This document shows positions 26,193 through 36,004 of a DNA stretch of 39,954 bases, piece after piece. The translations under genes were made by a program, and so were the position numbers. The notes beneath the pieces were generated by a model. That model was given only the letters and a program-made list of their open reading frames with translations. It made no database searches and was not told where the DNA came from. This DNA comes from Chitinophagaceae bacterium (GTDB taxonomy: Bacteria; Bacteroidota; Bacteroidia; Chitinophagales; Chitinophagaceae): NCBI GenBank assembly GCA_019455085.1, contig JACFNA010000006.1, forward strand, positions 1 to 39,954. The letters run 5' to 3'. Every line of letters starts with the position of its first letter. Position 1 is the stretch's first letter.

Positions 26193-28688
26193 CTATTTCC
26201 TCTCTGAAATATGATACTCTGCGCCGGATTTAGTTTCAAATCTAACCACCATATCACCTGAAGTGGAGGCAATCACATTTCCATTCGACAAGTCTGTAAT
26301 CTCCATGCCGGCAGGTAAAAACATTCTGCATATACCGCCCTTGCCCGACCTGACCTTTGCCGTTTGTAACCTCCCATTCATCCATACCATATCCACCGTG
26401 AAATCTCCTCTGGCTCTGAGCCCCATCACACTTCCTGCTGCCCAGCCTGGGTCTGAAGGCAATGCCGGCAACATACGAATCACTTCATCATCTCCATGGC
26501 TTTGCAAAAGCATTTCGGCTATTCCTGCCGTACCACCAAAATTCCCATCTATCTGAAAAGGTGGATGTGCACAAAACAAATTAGGGTATGTGCCTCCTCC
26601 CTGCATCACCATACCTGAATTACGAACAGGAGTAAGCAACTGCTTTAGCAAAAATAGTGCATGATCGCCATCGCCCAGCCTTGCCCAAAAATTTATCTTC
26701 CAGGCCTTACTCCAACCTGTTCCTTTATCTCCACGCATCCGAAGAGTCTGCCTCGCAGCAGCCGCCAACTCCGGACTAGCCCACGGAGTTATTTCGTCAT
26801 AAGGATACAGCCCATAAAGGTGAGAGACATGCCGATGTGTCGGTTCTGCATCTTTCCAGTCCTCCAACCATTCGTTCAAATCACCATCTTCGCCTATTTG
26901 ATTGGGTGCTATTTGAGAAATAATCCTCTGTAGCTCATTTCGCCACTCCTCATCAATATTCAAAATATTGGAAGCTTTAATGCAGGCGTTAAAGAGTTCC
27001 CGGCATATCTGCATATCCATCGATGGCCCCATAACTGTTTGCCCCCTGAAGCCATCAGGCATAATGTAGGTATTCTCAGGAGAATTAGACGGAGCGGTTA
27101 CCAGCCAGCCATGTTTCGGCTCACGAATTAATACCGACTGTAAAAATTGAGCCGCCCCTTTCATAACGGGGTAGTACGTACGTAAAAAAACAGAGTCGAG
27201 TGTAAACCGATAGTGTTCCCAAATATGTTCACATAACCAGGCGCCACCGGTGAGTGTAGATCCCCAATCTGCTCCTTCTCCGGGTGAAGTATAAAACCAC
27301 GGATTGGAAATAACATGCGCTACCCATCCATCGGCATTATAATACGCTTTAGCGGTCTTCATCCCGTTGGGTACCAGATGACGGGTAAACTCAAATAAGG
27401 GATTCGCCAAATCCCCCAACCCGGTCACTTCAGCCGGCCAATAGTTCATTTCCAAATTGATGTTCAAATGATAATCTCCATTCCACGGAGTCTGGTATTC
27501 TGTGGCCCACAGCCCTTGTAAATTAGCAGGGAGAAGGCCGGGCCGCGAAGAACTGATCAGCAAATATTTTCCAAAATTAAAATACAATACCGGAAGTTGA
27601 GGATCATTACTTCCACCCGCATAACGAATCAGGCGTTCATTTGTGGTCAGGTGGTTGACGCTTCTCTCTTCGGGAAAGTAGATGCTACTCCTGCTAAACA
27701 GACTTTGATAATATCCCGTGCTCTCACTTTGCGCTTTATCAAAACTTTCTTCACCCGCTTTCTCAATCAGCCTTTCCGCATTTCGAACCACATCCACATC
27801 GCTCAATCCCCCATTCTCATAGTCATAATTAGTAACGGAAGAAACCTTTATCACAATTTCGTTTGCATTGCTAACCACTAATTGATTTCCTCCGGCAACC
27901 ATCTTACCACCATCTAAAGACACTTCAGCTATCGCAGCAAAGCGCATTCCCTTATCTTTTCCATCAGGAAGTTGACCATTTAAAATCAGCTTGTTCCCCT
28001 TTGCATAAGATGTAGCATGCTCATTCCTTGCCAGCGACAAGACCGTGTGAATACTTTCGGGTTTGGAACTCTTAATTCTTACCCAAATAATATCATTAAC
28101 AAAATCAGCGAACACCTCCTCCTTAATCTCCGCACCCTTTCGGGTGAAAACTGTAGTGGCAACTGCCTCTTTCAGATTCAACGTCCGATCATAAGCAGAC
28201 ACTTTGGTTAAAGTATCAGTCCATCTGATAAACAGATTACCGAATGTCTGATATGCCCCATACTTTTCATTTGCGCCCCTGCCATTCCCCGACCCGGGCC
28301 CTTTTGACACAAAATGTTTTTGTAATAGTTCCTGTGCCTCTTTGTTTTTACCGGCAAGCAGGAAATTCCGAATGGAATTCAGGTATGGATAGGCCTTCTC
28401 ATCATCCGCATCCTGAGGGCCACCTGACCAGAGCGAGATTTCATTAAGTGCAATCCGCTCAATATTTGTACCTCCAAAAACTAATGCACCTACCCTGCCA
28501 TTGCCCACCGACAGGCTCTCGGTAAAATGGGCTCCAGCTGTGTCAAACCGTATAACCACATCTCCAACCTGTGCCTGTGTCTGGTTTATAAAGAAGGCTA
28601 AGAGAAGCTGTAAAAATATTATTCGGAGCACATACCTTTTCTCTCCAAAAGCTGATAAAAAAGCGAAACTTGTATTTTTGACAATCAC
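26193..28688 (-). CDS. GH95-family secreted alpha-L-fucosidase-like glycosidase
   Basis: The 831-residue protein matches GH95 throughout. It has an N-terminal beta domain with [20 protein letters not shown] and [16 protein letters not shown]. The (alpha/alpha)6 barrel carries [20 protein letters not shown] and [19 protein letters not shown] (the catalytic asparagines), [20 protein letters not shown], and [16 protein letters not shown] with the base aspartate partner. Such enzymes remove terminal alpha-1,2-L-fucose or L-galactose by inversion. The N-terminus [20 protein letters not shown] precedes a hydrophobic export segment [20 protein letters not shown], so the n-region is unusually long; a GTG at residue 20 could be the true start. 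It neighbours a GH92 gene and a secreted esterase, suggesting shared work on a glycan. Confidence 0.92.
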   Translation of the reverse strand: MIVKNTSFAFLSAFGEKRYVLRIIFLQLLLAFFINQTQAQVGDVVIRFDTAGAHFTESLSVGNGRVGALVFGGTNIERIALNEISLWSGGPQDADDEKAYPYLNSIRNFLLAGKNKEAQELLQKHFVSKGPGSGNGRGANEKYGAYQTFGNLFIRWTDTLTKVSAYDRTLNLKEAVATTVFTRKGAEIKEEVFADFVNDIIWVRIKSSKPESIHTVLSLARNEHATSYAKGNKLILNGQLPDGKDKGMRFAAIAEVSLDGGKMVAGGNQLVVSNANEIVIKVSSVTNYDYENGGLSDVDVVRNAERLIEKAGEESFDKAQSESTGYYQSLFSRSSIYFPEERSVNHLTTNERLIRYAGGSNDPQLPVLYFNFGKYLLISSSRPGLLPANLQGLWATEYQTPWNGDYHLNINLEMNYWPAEVTGLGDLANPLFEFTRHLVPNGMKTAKAYYNADGWVAHVISNPWFYTSPGEGADWGSTLTGGAWLCEHIWEHYRFTLDSVFLRTYYPVMKGAAQFLQSVLIREPKHGWLVTAPSNSPENTYIMPDGFRGQTVMGPSMDMQICRELFNACIKASNILNIDEEWRNELQRIISQIAPNQIGEDGDLNEWLEDWKDAEPTHRHVSHLYGLYPYDEITPWASPELAAAARQTLRMRGDKGTGWSKAWKINFWARLGDGDHALFLLKQLLTPVRNSGMVMQGGGTYPNLFCAHPPFQIDGNFGGTAGIAEMLLQSHGDDEVIRMLPALPSDPGWAAGSVMGLRARGDFTVDMVWMNGRLQTAKVRSGKGGICRMFLPAGMEITDLSNGNVIASTSGDMVVRFETKSGAEYHISERK

Positions 28689-28749
28689 AGACTAAAAGTA
28701 CTGACAATCCAAACATCGACAATTAATTATTAACCCATCAGAATCAGTT

Positions 28750-29559
28750 ATGCGCAAACTCTTCCTTCTGGCCTTCGTATCCATCTACAGCTTTTCGACC
28801 CAAGCAGCTAGAGTGGATACAATACTCACTCACAGCCGGGCGATGAAAAAAGATATCAAGGCTGTAATCGTTTTGCCAGACTCTTATAACACCGCACAAC
28901 AATACCCTGTTATCTATTTATTACACGGATACAGCGGCAATTATTCAAACTATATTACTAATGTTCCAAAGATTAAAGACTACTCGGATACCTACAATGT
29001 TATTTTTGTTTGTCCGGATGGAAACTATGGTAGTTGGTACTTCGATAGCCCGATCGACACCAATTGGAAATACGAGACTTATGTAAGTAGCGAACTCATC
29101 TCCTGGATTGACGGGCACTATTCAACAGTAAAAGAGAAAAAGGGAAGAGCAATAACCGGCCTCAGCATGGGCGGACATGGCGCACTTTACCTTGCCTTCA
29201 AACATCAGGATATCTTTGGCGCAGCGGGTAGCATGAGCGGAGGAGTAGATATCAGGCCTTTTCCTGAAAAATGGGATATGGCAAAGAGGCTGGGCGACTA
29301 TGCCACACACCCCCAGAACTGGGAAAACAATACCGTCATCAATATGACCTATCTGCTGAAGCCTAACAGTTTGAAAATAATTTTTGACTGTGGCACTGAA
29401 GATTTTTTTTACCGGGTAAATAACAATCTACACCAGCGCCTGTTGGAAAGAAACATCCCTCACGATTATATCAGCCGCCCGGGAGGTCACACATGGGATT
29501 ACTGGCGAAATGCAATAGAGTATCAGGTAATGTTTTTTGTGAAGGGGTTTGGTGCATGA
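28750..29559 (+). CDS. Secreted alpha/beta-hydrolase esterase (PF00756 type)
   Basis: The 269-residue protein has a signal peptide (MRKLFLLAFVSIYSFSTQAA). The catalytic domain shows VIYLLHGYSGNYSNY (oxyanion region) and GLSMGGHGALYLAF with nucleophile S139. An acid residue lies in FDCGTEDFFYR (D213 or D218), and H247 in RPGGHTWDYWR. This is the esterase D / feruloyl- and acetyl-esterase group that includes carbohydrate esterase family 1. It probably removes acyl groups from a carbohydrate in the periplasm, which fits its location next to GH92 and GH95 genes. The natural substrate is not predictable. It is divergent from the GH95 gene and convergent with the last polysaccharide-cluster gene. 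Confidence 0.88.
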   Translation: MRKLFLLAFVSIYSFSTQAARVDTILTHSRAMKKDIKAVIVLPDSYNTAQQYPVIYLLHGYSGNYSNYITNVPKIKDYSDTYNVIFVCPDGNYGSWYFDSPIDTNWKYETYVSSELISWIDGHYSTVKEKKGRAITGLSMGGHGALYLAFKHQDIFGAAGSMSGGVDIRPFPEKWDMAKRLGDYATHPQNWENNTVINMTYLLKPNSLKIIFDCGTEDFFYRVNNNLHQRLLERNIPHDYISRPGGHTWDYWRNAIEYQVMFFVKGFGA

Positions 29560-29598
29560 GTTAAAGTTAAATCATCCCGGACACGGACTCGACCAAAC

Positions 29599-30711
29599 TC
29601 ACATCGCAGTTTCGGTCAATTCTTTACTTGCCACTTCGCCTGTTACAAAATTTAATGCATCTAAAAATCCACCCACCATCCTTTCAGGGGAAGCCTGAGT
29701 CAAATAATACTCCCTGGCATTCTTACCCATTTGAATATACTTTGACTTATCAATAATTAAGTCTTTCAGCAAAGCTGTCAAATCATCAGCTTCCTGATAC
29801 AGAATACCATTATACTTATCCAGTACATTAACAATTTCTCCACCGGTTATTGCATTTCCTTTTGTAACAAAGGGCACCCCATATCCTAAACTTTTAAGCA
29901 CTGAAAGTCCGGCCTGGTTAGGTGAAATGCACAAAATCGATCTCCTAAAAATTTTTGCCAGAACACCTTCATCATAAATACCTCCATGAAACTTAACCTT
30001 TCCACTCAACCCTAACTCCTTCACACTATTTTCCAGAGATTCGCGTTCTGCTCCTTTGCCTACTATTTCTAATGACGGTATAATACTTTCATCCTGTCCC
30101 TGGTAAGCCTCATGATAGCACTTGATCAACTCATCGACCCCTTTTCCTTTGTATAGTGTGCCTACAAATAAAATAGTATTTCTATCAGATTCAGGGCTTT
30201 CCTCATAATTAACCACAACCGTATTGTGCGCCACAAAGACCCGCTTCTTATCAACTCCATTCCTGGTTACAGTCTCCAGGGCCTCCTTAATGTATAATAT
30301 GATAGCATCAGCTCTCCTGATATTCATGAAGTAAAGCTTATCAAGAAACCCCATCCTTCTATTCAGATCGAACATCTGTGTATATGATGCGCGAGTGCCA
30401 TTTGTCCAGGCAATCGTCTTAAATTTATTATTATAGAAAGTGAGTAAAAAGAAATTAAAGACCTTTAGGTGTGGTGCATAATAAACCACATCATATCCTT
30501 TGCAAAAATTTCTGAGTCCTGGCAGATAAAAATACCTGCCTAATTGATGGCTTTTTAAGGTTACTGTATTAAAGTGAATCTTATTTTCCAATTTGATAGG
30601 CCTGAAAAATGCGACCGTAAGATCCACCTTACCAGCAAGCATGTTAAAAATCGGAACCCTGTATTCCGGCATTTCTTCCTGTAAAATCAATACTTTTTTT
30701 TTGCTCATCAT
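29599..30711 (-). CDS. GT4-type glycosyltransferase, last gene of the polysaccharide cluster
   Basis: The 370-residue protein has the GT-B two-domain form. The N-terminal domain begins KKKVLILQEEMPEYRVPIFN. The C-terminal nucleotide-sugar domain has TILFVGTLYKGKGVDELIKC (about residues 180-199), LEIVGKGAERESLENSVKEL, VKFHGGIYDEGVLAKIF, and CISPNQAGLSVLKSLGYGVP with the acceptor/donor region GLSVLKSLGYG in place of the usual EPFG/SEA motif. No membrane segments are seen, so it would act at the cytoplasmic face of the inner membrane, adding a sugar to the growing lipid-linked glycan. Donor sugar is unknown. M2 (30708) is an equally good start. It follows wecB by 68 bases. Confidence 0.85.
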   Translation of the reverse strand: MMSKKKVLILQEEMPEYRVPIFNMLAGKVDLTVAFFRPIKLENKIHFNTVTLKSHQLGRYFYLPGLRNFCKGYDVVYYAPHLKVFNFFLLTFYNNKFKTIAWTNGTRASYTQMFDLNRRMGFLDKLYFMNIRRADAIILYIKEALETVTRNGVDKKRVFVAHNTVVVNYEESPESDRNTILFVGTLYKGKGVDELIKCYHEAYQGQDESIIPSLEIVGKGAERESLENSVKELGLSGKVKFHGGIYDEGVLAKIFRRSILCISPNQAGLSVLKSLGYGVPFVTKGNAITGGEIVNVLDKYNGILYQEADDLTALLKDLIIDKSKYIQMGKNAREYYLTQASPERMVGGFLDALNFVTGEVASKELTETAM

Positions 30712-30779
30712 TTGCTATTTGAAAAAGAAAATTTCAATTCTTGCTCTTAAAAAATAAAGCGCTGCTAAGTAAGAATTAT

Positions 30780-31940
30780 TTAGCCCTTCAGGTACTCTTT
30801 CAACGATTTAACGATCCGGCTACAAGCGAGTCCATCGCCATAAGGATTTACTGCCTTACTCATTTTTTCGTAATACTCTTTATCATCTAACAACTTAGAC
30901 ATCTCTGATACAATCTTATCATAATCTGCTCCCACCAGTTTTACAGTGCCCGCCTCAAGTGCTTCCGGACGTTCGGTAGTATTCCTCATTACCAGCACAG
31001 GTTTACCAAGTCCGGGAGCCTCCTCCTGTACACCACCACTATCGGTAAGCAGGATGGTACTCTTCTCCATCATAAAAACAAAACTCAGATATTCCAGTGG
31101 CTCGATAAAAAATAAATTATCCCCGGGCGAATTTCCAAACACCTGATTAATTGGTTTCCGGACACTCGGGTTCAGGTGCATAGGATATACAAAGTCCACC
31201 TTGGGATACTTCTCACTCAGGGTCTTAATAGCTTCACAGATTTGAATGAAACCATCACCAAAATTTTCTCTTCTATGACCTGTTATCAAAATCATCCGGC
31301 GCTCCTCATTCACCCTTGACACGTCATAACCCGCTTCCTTTAGTAAAGCATTAAGTTCACATTCAAGATTCCTGTTGCTTTTCATCTTCTCTACAACCGA
31401 ATATAACGCATCAATAACAGTATTGCCCGTCACAACAATTTGTGTTTCACTTACATTCTCCTTCAGTAGATTCTTTTTGCTTAATGGTGTCGGAGAAAAA
31501 TGAAATGTGGCAATCCGACCTGTAATCTGTCTGTTCATCTCCTCCGGCCATGGGCTATAAATATTATAAGTCCGTAACCCGGCTTCCACATGCCCTACCG
31601 GAATCTGCTGATAAAAAGTGGCAAGCGCAGCAGCTGTAGAAGTGGTTGTATCTCCATGTACCAACACCACATCGGGTGCCACTTTTTTCAACACCTCACG
31701 CATGCCATTTAGAACATTTGAAGTCACATCATAAAGGTCTTGCCCCTGCTTCATAATATTTAAGTCATAGTCAGGGTGGATTTCAAAAATTGAAAGCACC
31801 TGATCTAACATCTCACGATGTTGACCTGTGACACAAACTATCGTATCAAAATCTTTCGGGTATTTCTGAAACTCTTTTACCAGAGGAGCCATTTTAATGG
31901 CTTCCGGGCGAGTCCCAAATACAATCATTACTCTCTTCAT
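30780..31940 (-). CDS. wecB: UDP-N-acetylglucosamine 2-epimerase (non-hydrolysing)
   Basis: The 386-residue cytoplasmic enzyme converts UDP-GlcNAc to UDP-ManNAc. All family motifs are in place: VMIVFGTRPEAIKMAPLVKE at the start, VCVTGQHREMLDQVL, VLVHGDTTTSTAAALA (about residues 91-106), VGHVEAGLRTYNIYSPWPEE (about 116-135), ILITGHRRENFGDG (about 220), and the UDP-binding loop LTDSGGVQEEAPGLGKPVLV (about 295-314). Length is normal. The start lies eight bases after the wecC stop, so the two genes are almost certainly cotranscribed and supply consecutive steps to UDP-ManNAcA. Confidence 0.96.
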   Translation of the reverse strand: MKRVMIVFGTRPEAIKMAPLVKEFQKYPKDFDTIVCVTGQHREMLDQVLSIFEIHPDYDLNIMKQGQDLYDVTSNVLNGMREVLKKVAPDVVLVHGDTTTSTAAALATFYQQIPVGHVEAGLRTYNIYSPWPEEMNRQITGRIATFHFSPTPLSKKNLLKENVSETQIVVTGNTVIDALYSVVEKMKSNRNLECELNALLKEAGYDVSRVNEERRMILITGHRRENFGDGFIQICEAIKTLSEKYPKVDFVYPMHLNPSVRKPINQVFGNSPGDNLFFIEPLEYLSFVFMMEKSTILLTDSGGVQEEAPGLGKPVLVMRNTTERPEALEAGTVKLVGADYDKIVSEMSKLLDDKEYYEKMSKAVNPYGDGLACSRIVKSLKEYLKG

Positions 31941-31948
31941 TTTCCGGC

Positions 31949-33154
31949 CTATTTTTTATACACACCCGCGAAGTCTAAAATAATTTTATCCTTTCGATAG
32001 GGTAGTTCTTTAAACTGATTGTGTGCCACCAGAAATACTACAATATCAGCTTTGTCGTATGCCTCCTGATAGTTTGTTAATTTGAAAACGTTATGTTCTT
32101 CTACATTAGGTTCCACAATCAAAATATGCGCACTGTTGGCTCTTTGCATCACTTTGGTAGTAATATATTTTGCGGGGGATTCTCTCAGGTCATCAATATT
32201 CGGTTTAAACGCCAGACCCATCATTGCAACTGTCGGCTTGCGATGATTCTCAAGTTCAAACCTCATTATTTCATTCACAGTTTTTTCAGCACACCAGAAT
32301 GATTTATAGTTATTAATTTCTCTTGCTTTACTGATAATTTGTGATTCAATTGGAAACTCTGCCGCAAGAAAATAAGGATCTACTGCGATACAATGCCCTC
32401 CTACTCCGCATCCCGGCTGAAGTATGTTTACGCGTGGGTGCTTGTTTGCCAGACTAATCAGTTCCCAAACATTGATTCCTGCCTTATCGCATATCAGTGA
32501 CAACTCGTTTGCAAATGCTATCTGCACATCACGGGATGAGTTTTCAACCAGCTTACACATTTCAGCCGTTTTGCTATTTGTCTTGTGCAGAATCCCTTTT
32601 ACAAAATAGCTGTAAAATTCAATTGCCTTGTCTGTAGATTCAGGAGTAATACCCCCAATCACTCTGTCATTGTTTACCAATTCGTAAATGACATTTCCCG
32701 GCAACACTCTTTCCGGACAGTAGGCAATGAAAATCTTTCCCTTAAGCTCCGGTCTCTCTTCAAATATCAACTGGGTCATTTTCTCTGTAGTACCTACTGG
32801 AGAAGTAGATTCAATTATAAAAAGATCTCCTTCTTTTAAAAGTGGGACCACTGCACGAGTAGCTGCTTCTACATAAGAAATATCCGGATCGTGATTCCCT
32901 TTAAATGGAGTTGGCACTACAATCAGATAGGTATCACTAACTTCCGGGGTGCCGCTGGCTTTTAACATACCATCTTTTATTACTTCCTGAAGTACTTCTT
33001 CCATCCCCGGCTCAATGATATGTAGTTTACCCGCATTAGTCTTTTCCACTACTTCCGGATTCACATCAACTCCCACGACCTTTACTCCATGCTTTGCAGC
33101 TATAATAGCAGTAGGTAACCCAATGTAACCCAATCCCATAAAACATGCTTTCAT
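31949..33154 (-). CDS. wecC: UDP-N-acetyl-D-mannosamine dehydrogenase
   Basis: The 401-residue NAD-dependent enzyme oxidises UDP-ManNAc to UDP-ManNAcA in two steps. The N-terminal Rossmann motif MGLGYIGLPTAIIAAKHG (about residues 6-23) is followed by STSPVGTTEKM and YCPERVLPGN (about 145-154). The catalytic cysteine C255 lies in PGCGVGGHCIAVDPYF. The C-terminal UDP-binding domain has MMGLAFKPNIDDLRESPA. The YCPERVLPG form is typical of the WecC subgroup rather than UDP-glucose dehydrogenase. Its neighbour wecB makes its substrate. It follows the sugar-phosphate transferase gene by 52 bases. Confidence 0.95.
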   Translation of the reverse strand: MKACFMGLGYIGLPTAIIAAKHGVKVVGVDVNPEVVEKTNAGKLHIIEPGMEEVLQEVIKDGMLKASGTPEVSDTYLIVVPTPFKGNHDPDISYVEAATRAVVPLLKEGDLFIIESTSPVGTTEKMTQLIFEERPELKGKIFIAYCPERVLPGNVIYELVNNDRVIGGITPESTDKAIEFYSYFVKGILHKTNSKTAEMCKLVENSSRDVQIAFANELSLICDKAGINVWELISLANKHPRVNILQPGCGVGGHCIAVDPYFLAAEFPIESQIISKAREINNYKSFWCAEKTVNEIMRFELENHRKPTVAMMGLAFKPNIDDLRESPAKYITTKVMQRANSAHILIVEPNVEEHNVFKLTNYQEAYDKADIVVFLVAHNQFKELPYRKDKIILDFAGVYKK

Positions 33155-33206
33155 TTCTTATGCTTTTATTTTTTTTAATTTCTTTATTCTGTTTCCAGTT
33201 TCAACT

Positions 33207-34598
33207 CTAATAAGCTTTCTTATCTCCGACAATTACTTTATAAACTGTCAGAAACAATATTTGAATATCCAGCCACAGCGTCCAATGTTCAATATACCAC
33301 AGATCCAATTCAACGCGGTTACGTATATCACTCTCTGAGTTAATCTCACCTCTAAAGCCATTTATCTGCGCCCATCCTGTTATTCCTGGCTTTACAAATT
33401 GGCGTACCATAAACTCATCTACAATAGATGCATATAGTTCTGTATGTTTCAGCATGTGTGGTCTGGGACCTACCAGACTCATATCTCCCAGAAATACATT
33501 GAAAAATTGCGGAAACTCATCCAGGCTGGTCCGTCTCATAAACTTACCCACTCTTGTAATCCTCATATCATCTTTCGTAGCCTGTTTATTATCTGCATCT
33601 TTATTAACCTTCATACTCCTGAGCTTATAACACCAGAATGGTTTGTTGGACATCCCGGTTCTCTTCTGCTTAAAAAATATCGGCAGTCCGGACTCTATAA
33701 TGATAAGAATCCCGAGAATCGGAATTACCCAGGAAAGTACCAGGATAATAATTAAGGAACTCGCCACTACATCTAACAATCTCTTCTTGATTACATTTCC
33801 TGCATCATCCAAGGCGGAATAACGTCTTGTCAATACCGGTACACCACCATAAAATTCTATGTGAGAGTCGTACACAAGATAAGAATCAAGATTGGGCACA
33901 ATCTTAACTTTGATCGATTCCCTCTCTGCCCTTCTGATAAATTCGTTCAAATCGCTTCCCTGCCCAATAGAACCTGTATAAAATATCTCGTGGATATCCA
34001 TTTTCCTGGCAATGTCCAGAGCAGAGGAAAAATCTCCCAAAATCGGATAATTGGTAAGCTCCCTGATAATCTCAGGATTCTCAATGTAACCCATTACATC
34101 AGCATTACTATTCTCAGACTCCAGGAATTTTGTAAGCTTTTTGGATGTCTCATTATACCCCACTATTAATACTCTTTTCTTAAGTGATTCGCTCTTTCTG
34201 AAATATCGCTGGAATCCTAAGAATAAAAACCGGATAAAGAAGAGCGCAATACTAAATGAAACTGAAGAGTAAAACACAAATTTCCTTGACAATAGCAGTT
34301 CGCGCGAAAAGAATAAGTAAACCATTACCAGCATCAGGTACACCAAAACTACCTGCACAGTACGCTTGACAAAGGTGTTGAAGTCTGATATCACTCGTAT
34401 GCTGTAAAGAGCAAACGTAATAGACAAAACAAGCCAGAATCCATTTGTAATCAGGAAATAACGATTGTAGGCTCCCAGAAACTCGTGGTTCACATGGTTT
34501 GCAAAAATCCCCTGCAATGAAAAATTAGATAAATTCAGTGCCAGCAGATCAAGGAATATCAGGGTCCCTTTCAGATATCGTTCCAGTTGTCGGTTCAC
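33207..34598 (-). CDS. Polyprenyl-phosphate sugar-1-phosphate transferase (WcaJ/WbaP type)
   Basis: The 463-residue inner-membrane protein would start glycan assembly by moving a sugar-1-phosphate from a UDP-sugar to undecaprenyl phosphate. Four hydrophobic segments occupy about residues 10-125. A soluble CoA-binding-like domain follows (about 140-250, KRVLIVGYNETSKKLTKFLE). The catalytic domain (about 265-463) begins with a re-entrant hydrophobic segment (LLDVVASSLIIILVLSW). It contains IFFKQKRTGMSNKPFWCYKL, RRTSLDEFPQFFNVFLGDMS, LVGPRPHML and FVKPGITGWAQINGFRG, the signature blocks of the family. The identity of the first sugar is not readable from sequence; Glc, Gal or an amino sugar are possible. 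It is followed by wecC. Confidence 0.94.
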   Translation of the reverse strand: MNRQLERYLKGTLIFLDLLALNLSNFSLQGIFANHVNHEFLGAYNRYFLITNGFWLVLSITFALYSIRVISDFNTFVKRTVQVVLVYLMLVMVYLFFSRELLLSRKFVFYSSVSFSIALFFIRFLFLGFQRYFRKSESLKKRVLIVGYNETSKKLTKFLESENSNADVMGYIENPEIIRELTNYPILGDFSSALDIARKMDIHEIFYTGSIGQGSDLNEFIRRAERESIKVKIVPNLDSYLVYDSHIEFYGGVPVLTRRYSALDDAGNVIKKRLLDVVASSLIIILVLSWVIPILGILIIIESGLPIFFKQKRTGMSNKPFWCYKLRSMKVNKDADNKQATKDDMRITRVGKFMRRTSLDEFPQFFNVFLGDMSLVGPRPHMLKHTELYASIVDEFMVRQFVKPGITGWAQINGFRGEINSESDIRNRVELDLWYIEHWTLWLDIQILFLTVYKVIVGDKKAY

Positions 34599-34640
34599 TT
34601 TTCCAAAATAAGCTTAACTTCTTTAATTGTAATTTATATC

Positions 34641-35765
34641 CTAACTTAATTCATACACACTCTTCAACTCTTCTGCGCTTTTACTCCATGAATAATTCTT
34701 CAATCCATAATTTCTGATATTCACTCTGCTTTCGAGGCTCCTAAAATACGGATGCTCACTGAATTCATCGATTTTGTGAGCAAGATCTTTGTCATCGTTG
34801 GGCAAAAACAATAAGCCTGTCTTCTCCGGAACAATGTCTTTCACAAAGCCTCCCATTTTAGGAGCAATTACCGGTACTCCATAAGCGTATGACATAAACA
34901 AAACCCCACTCTGGCTCGCCTCCCGGTAAGGCAACACAGTAACATCTGCCGCCTTAAAGCAGTATTCTACTTCAGCATCTTCAATCCTTCGTATTACGAA
35001 AACGATATTTTTGCTCTTATATTTTTCGACAAGCGCATCAAATTCCATTTTATAATCCGGATCCAGGCTGCCGGCCACTAATAACTGAAGATTATCCTTA
35101 GCAAGACTATCCATGCTTTTCAATAAAATATCCAACCCTTTATACTTGCTGATACTACCGAATAATAATACTACTACCGCGCCGGACGACATTTTGAAAT
35201 ACTTTCTTGCAGCCTCTCTGGTTAGTTCAGGATCCAACTCCCGCTCATACACTCCATGAATTACTACGTTTAATTTTGAGGGCGAAACCCCAAACTCATT
35301 TTGAATACGCCCTCTAATATACTCTGTATGAACAATGATCCGATGCATTGTCCGGTAAATCAACCTAAATTGAAATCGCACAAAAGAATTCTCCTTATTA
35401 TGTGGCAATACATTGTGTGCGGTATAAAATATTCTCTTCCCCAACACCTTTAAATAAAGTGGTAATATCACCCCATCAAGGATCGGAAATCTTAACCACT
35501 GAAAATGTATAATCGTCGCTTTGGTAGTCGTAAAATATGTCAGCAGATTGAAATAATATTTGATGTTGCGGACAAACTTACCCGTGAATGAAGACTGCTT
35601 ATCATTTCCTCTATAATCAAGATATCTTATCCTTCTATCAAAACTTTCTTTGTCATAAGATGAAGGACCTATAAAATCTACCTTCTCCACCTTGCCGACA
35701 AGGCTGTTCAAAAGGTTCCTTTCATACTCTTCCTGAAAAGAATTAGATATGATTGCAATATGCAT
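34641..35765 (-). CDS. GT4-type glycosyltransferase
   Basis: The 374-residue protein has the GT-B fold of family GT4. The N-terminal domain begins MHIAIISNSFQEEYERNLLN and includes FYTAHNVLPHNKENSFVRFQ and IIVHTEYIRGRIQNEFG. The C-terminal domain has VVLLFGSISKYKGLDILLKS (about residues 194-213), LLVAGSLDPDYK, and VLPYREASQSGVLFMSYAYG (about 277-296), where the usual donor-binding EX7E region is represented by EASQSGVLFMSYAYG. A cytoplasmic-face enzyme in repeat-unit assembly is expected; sugar specificity is unknown. A 239-base gap with its own promoter-like element separates it from the upstream TIM-barrel gene. Confidence 0.88.
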   Translation of the reverse strand: MHIAIISNSFQEEYERNLLNSLVGKVEKVDFIGPSSYDKESFDRRIRYLDYRGNDKQSSFTGKFVRNIKYYFNLLTYFTTTKATIIHFQWLRFPILDGVILPLYLKVLGKRIFYTAHNVLPHNKENSFVRFQFRLIYRTMHRIIVHTEYIRGRIQNEFGVSPSKLNVVIHGVYERELDPELTREAARKYFKMSSGAVVVLLFGSISKYKGLDILLKSMDSLAKDNLQLLVAGSLDPDYKMEFDALVEKYKSKNIVFVIRRIEDAEVEYCFKAADVTVLPYREASQSGVLFMSYAYGVPVIAPKMGGFVKDIVPEKTGLLFLPNDDKDLAHKIDEFSEHPYFRSLESRVNIRNYGLKNYSWSKSAEELKSVYELS

Positions 35766-35877
35766 CTTTTGGGGGTGGGTACTGTTAAAAAGATTTTCGT
35801 TTATAAAAAAATTTTAATTGGCTTCTATCACGAAAATTGCTTAAAAAATATGTTTCAAGTTACCTAAAGAGAGATTA

Positions 35878-35885
35878 CAAAATTA
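35878..35885 (-). promoter_or_regulatory. Possible internal promoter of the polysaccharide cluster
   Basis: The minus strand reads TAATTTTG, a TAnnTTTG match, about 113 bases before the GT4 gene start at 35765, in the largest gap within the cluster (35766-36004). The flanking sequence is very AT-rich, so a chance match is possible. Confidence 0.35.
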
Positions 35886-36004
35886 ATAACCTAATCAAAT
35901 CAGAGACTGGGATGACTTTATCAGAAACAGCACGTCAGAAACAACATTCATTATCTCCCTGTCCGGCAATTAAGCTAAATATATACTATTCCTGAGAATA
36001 ATCA

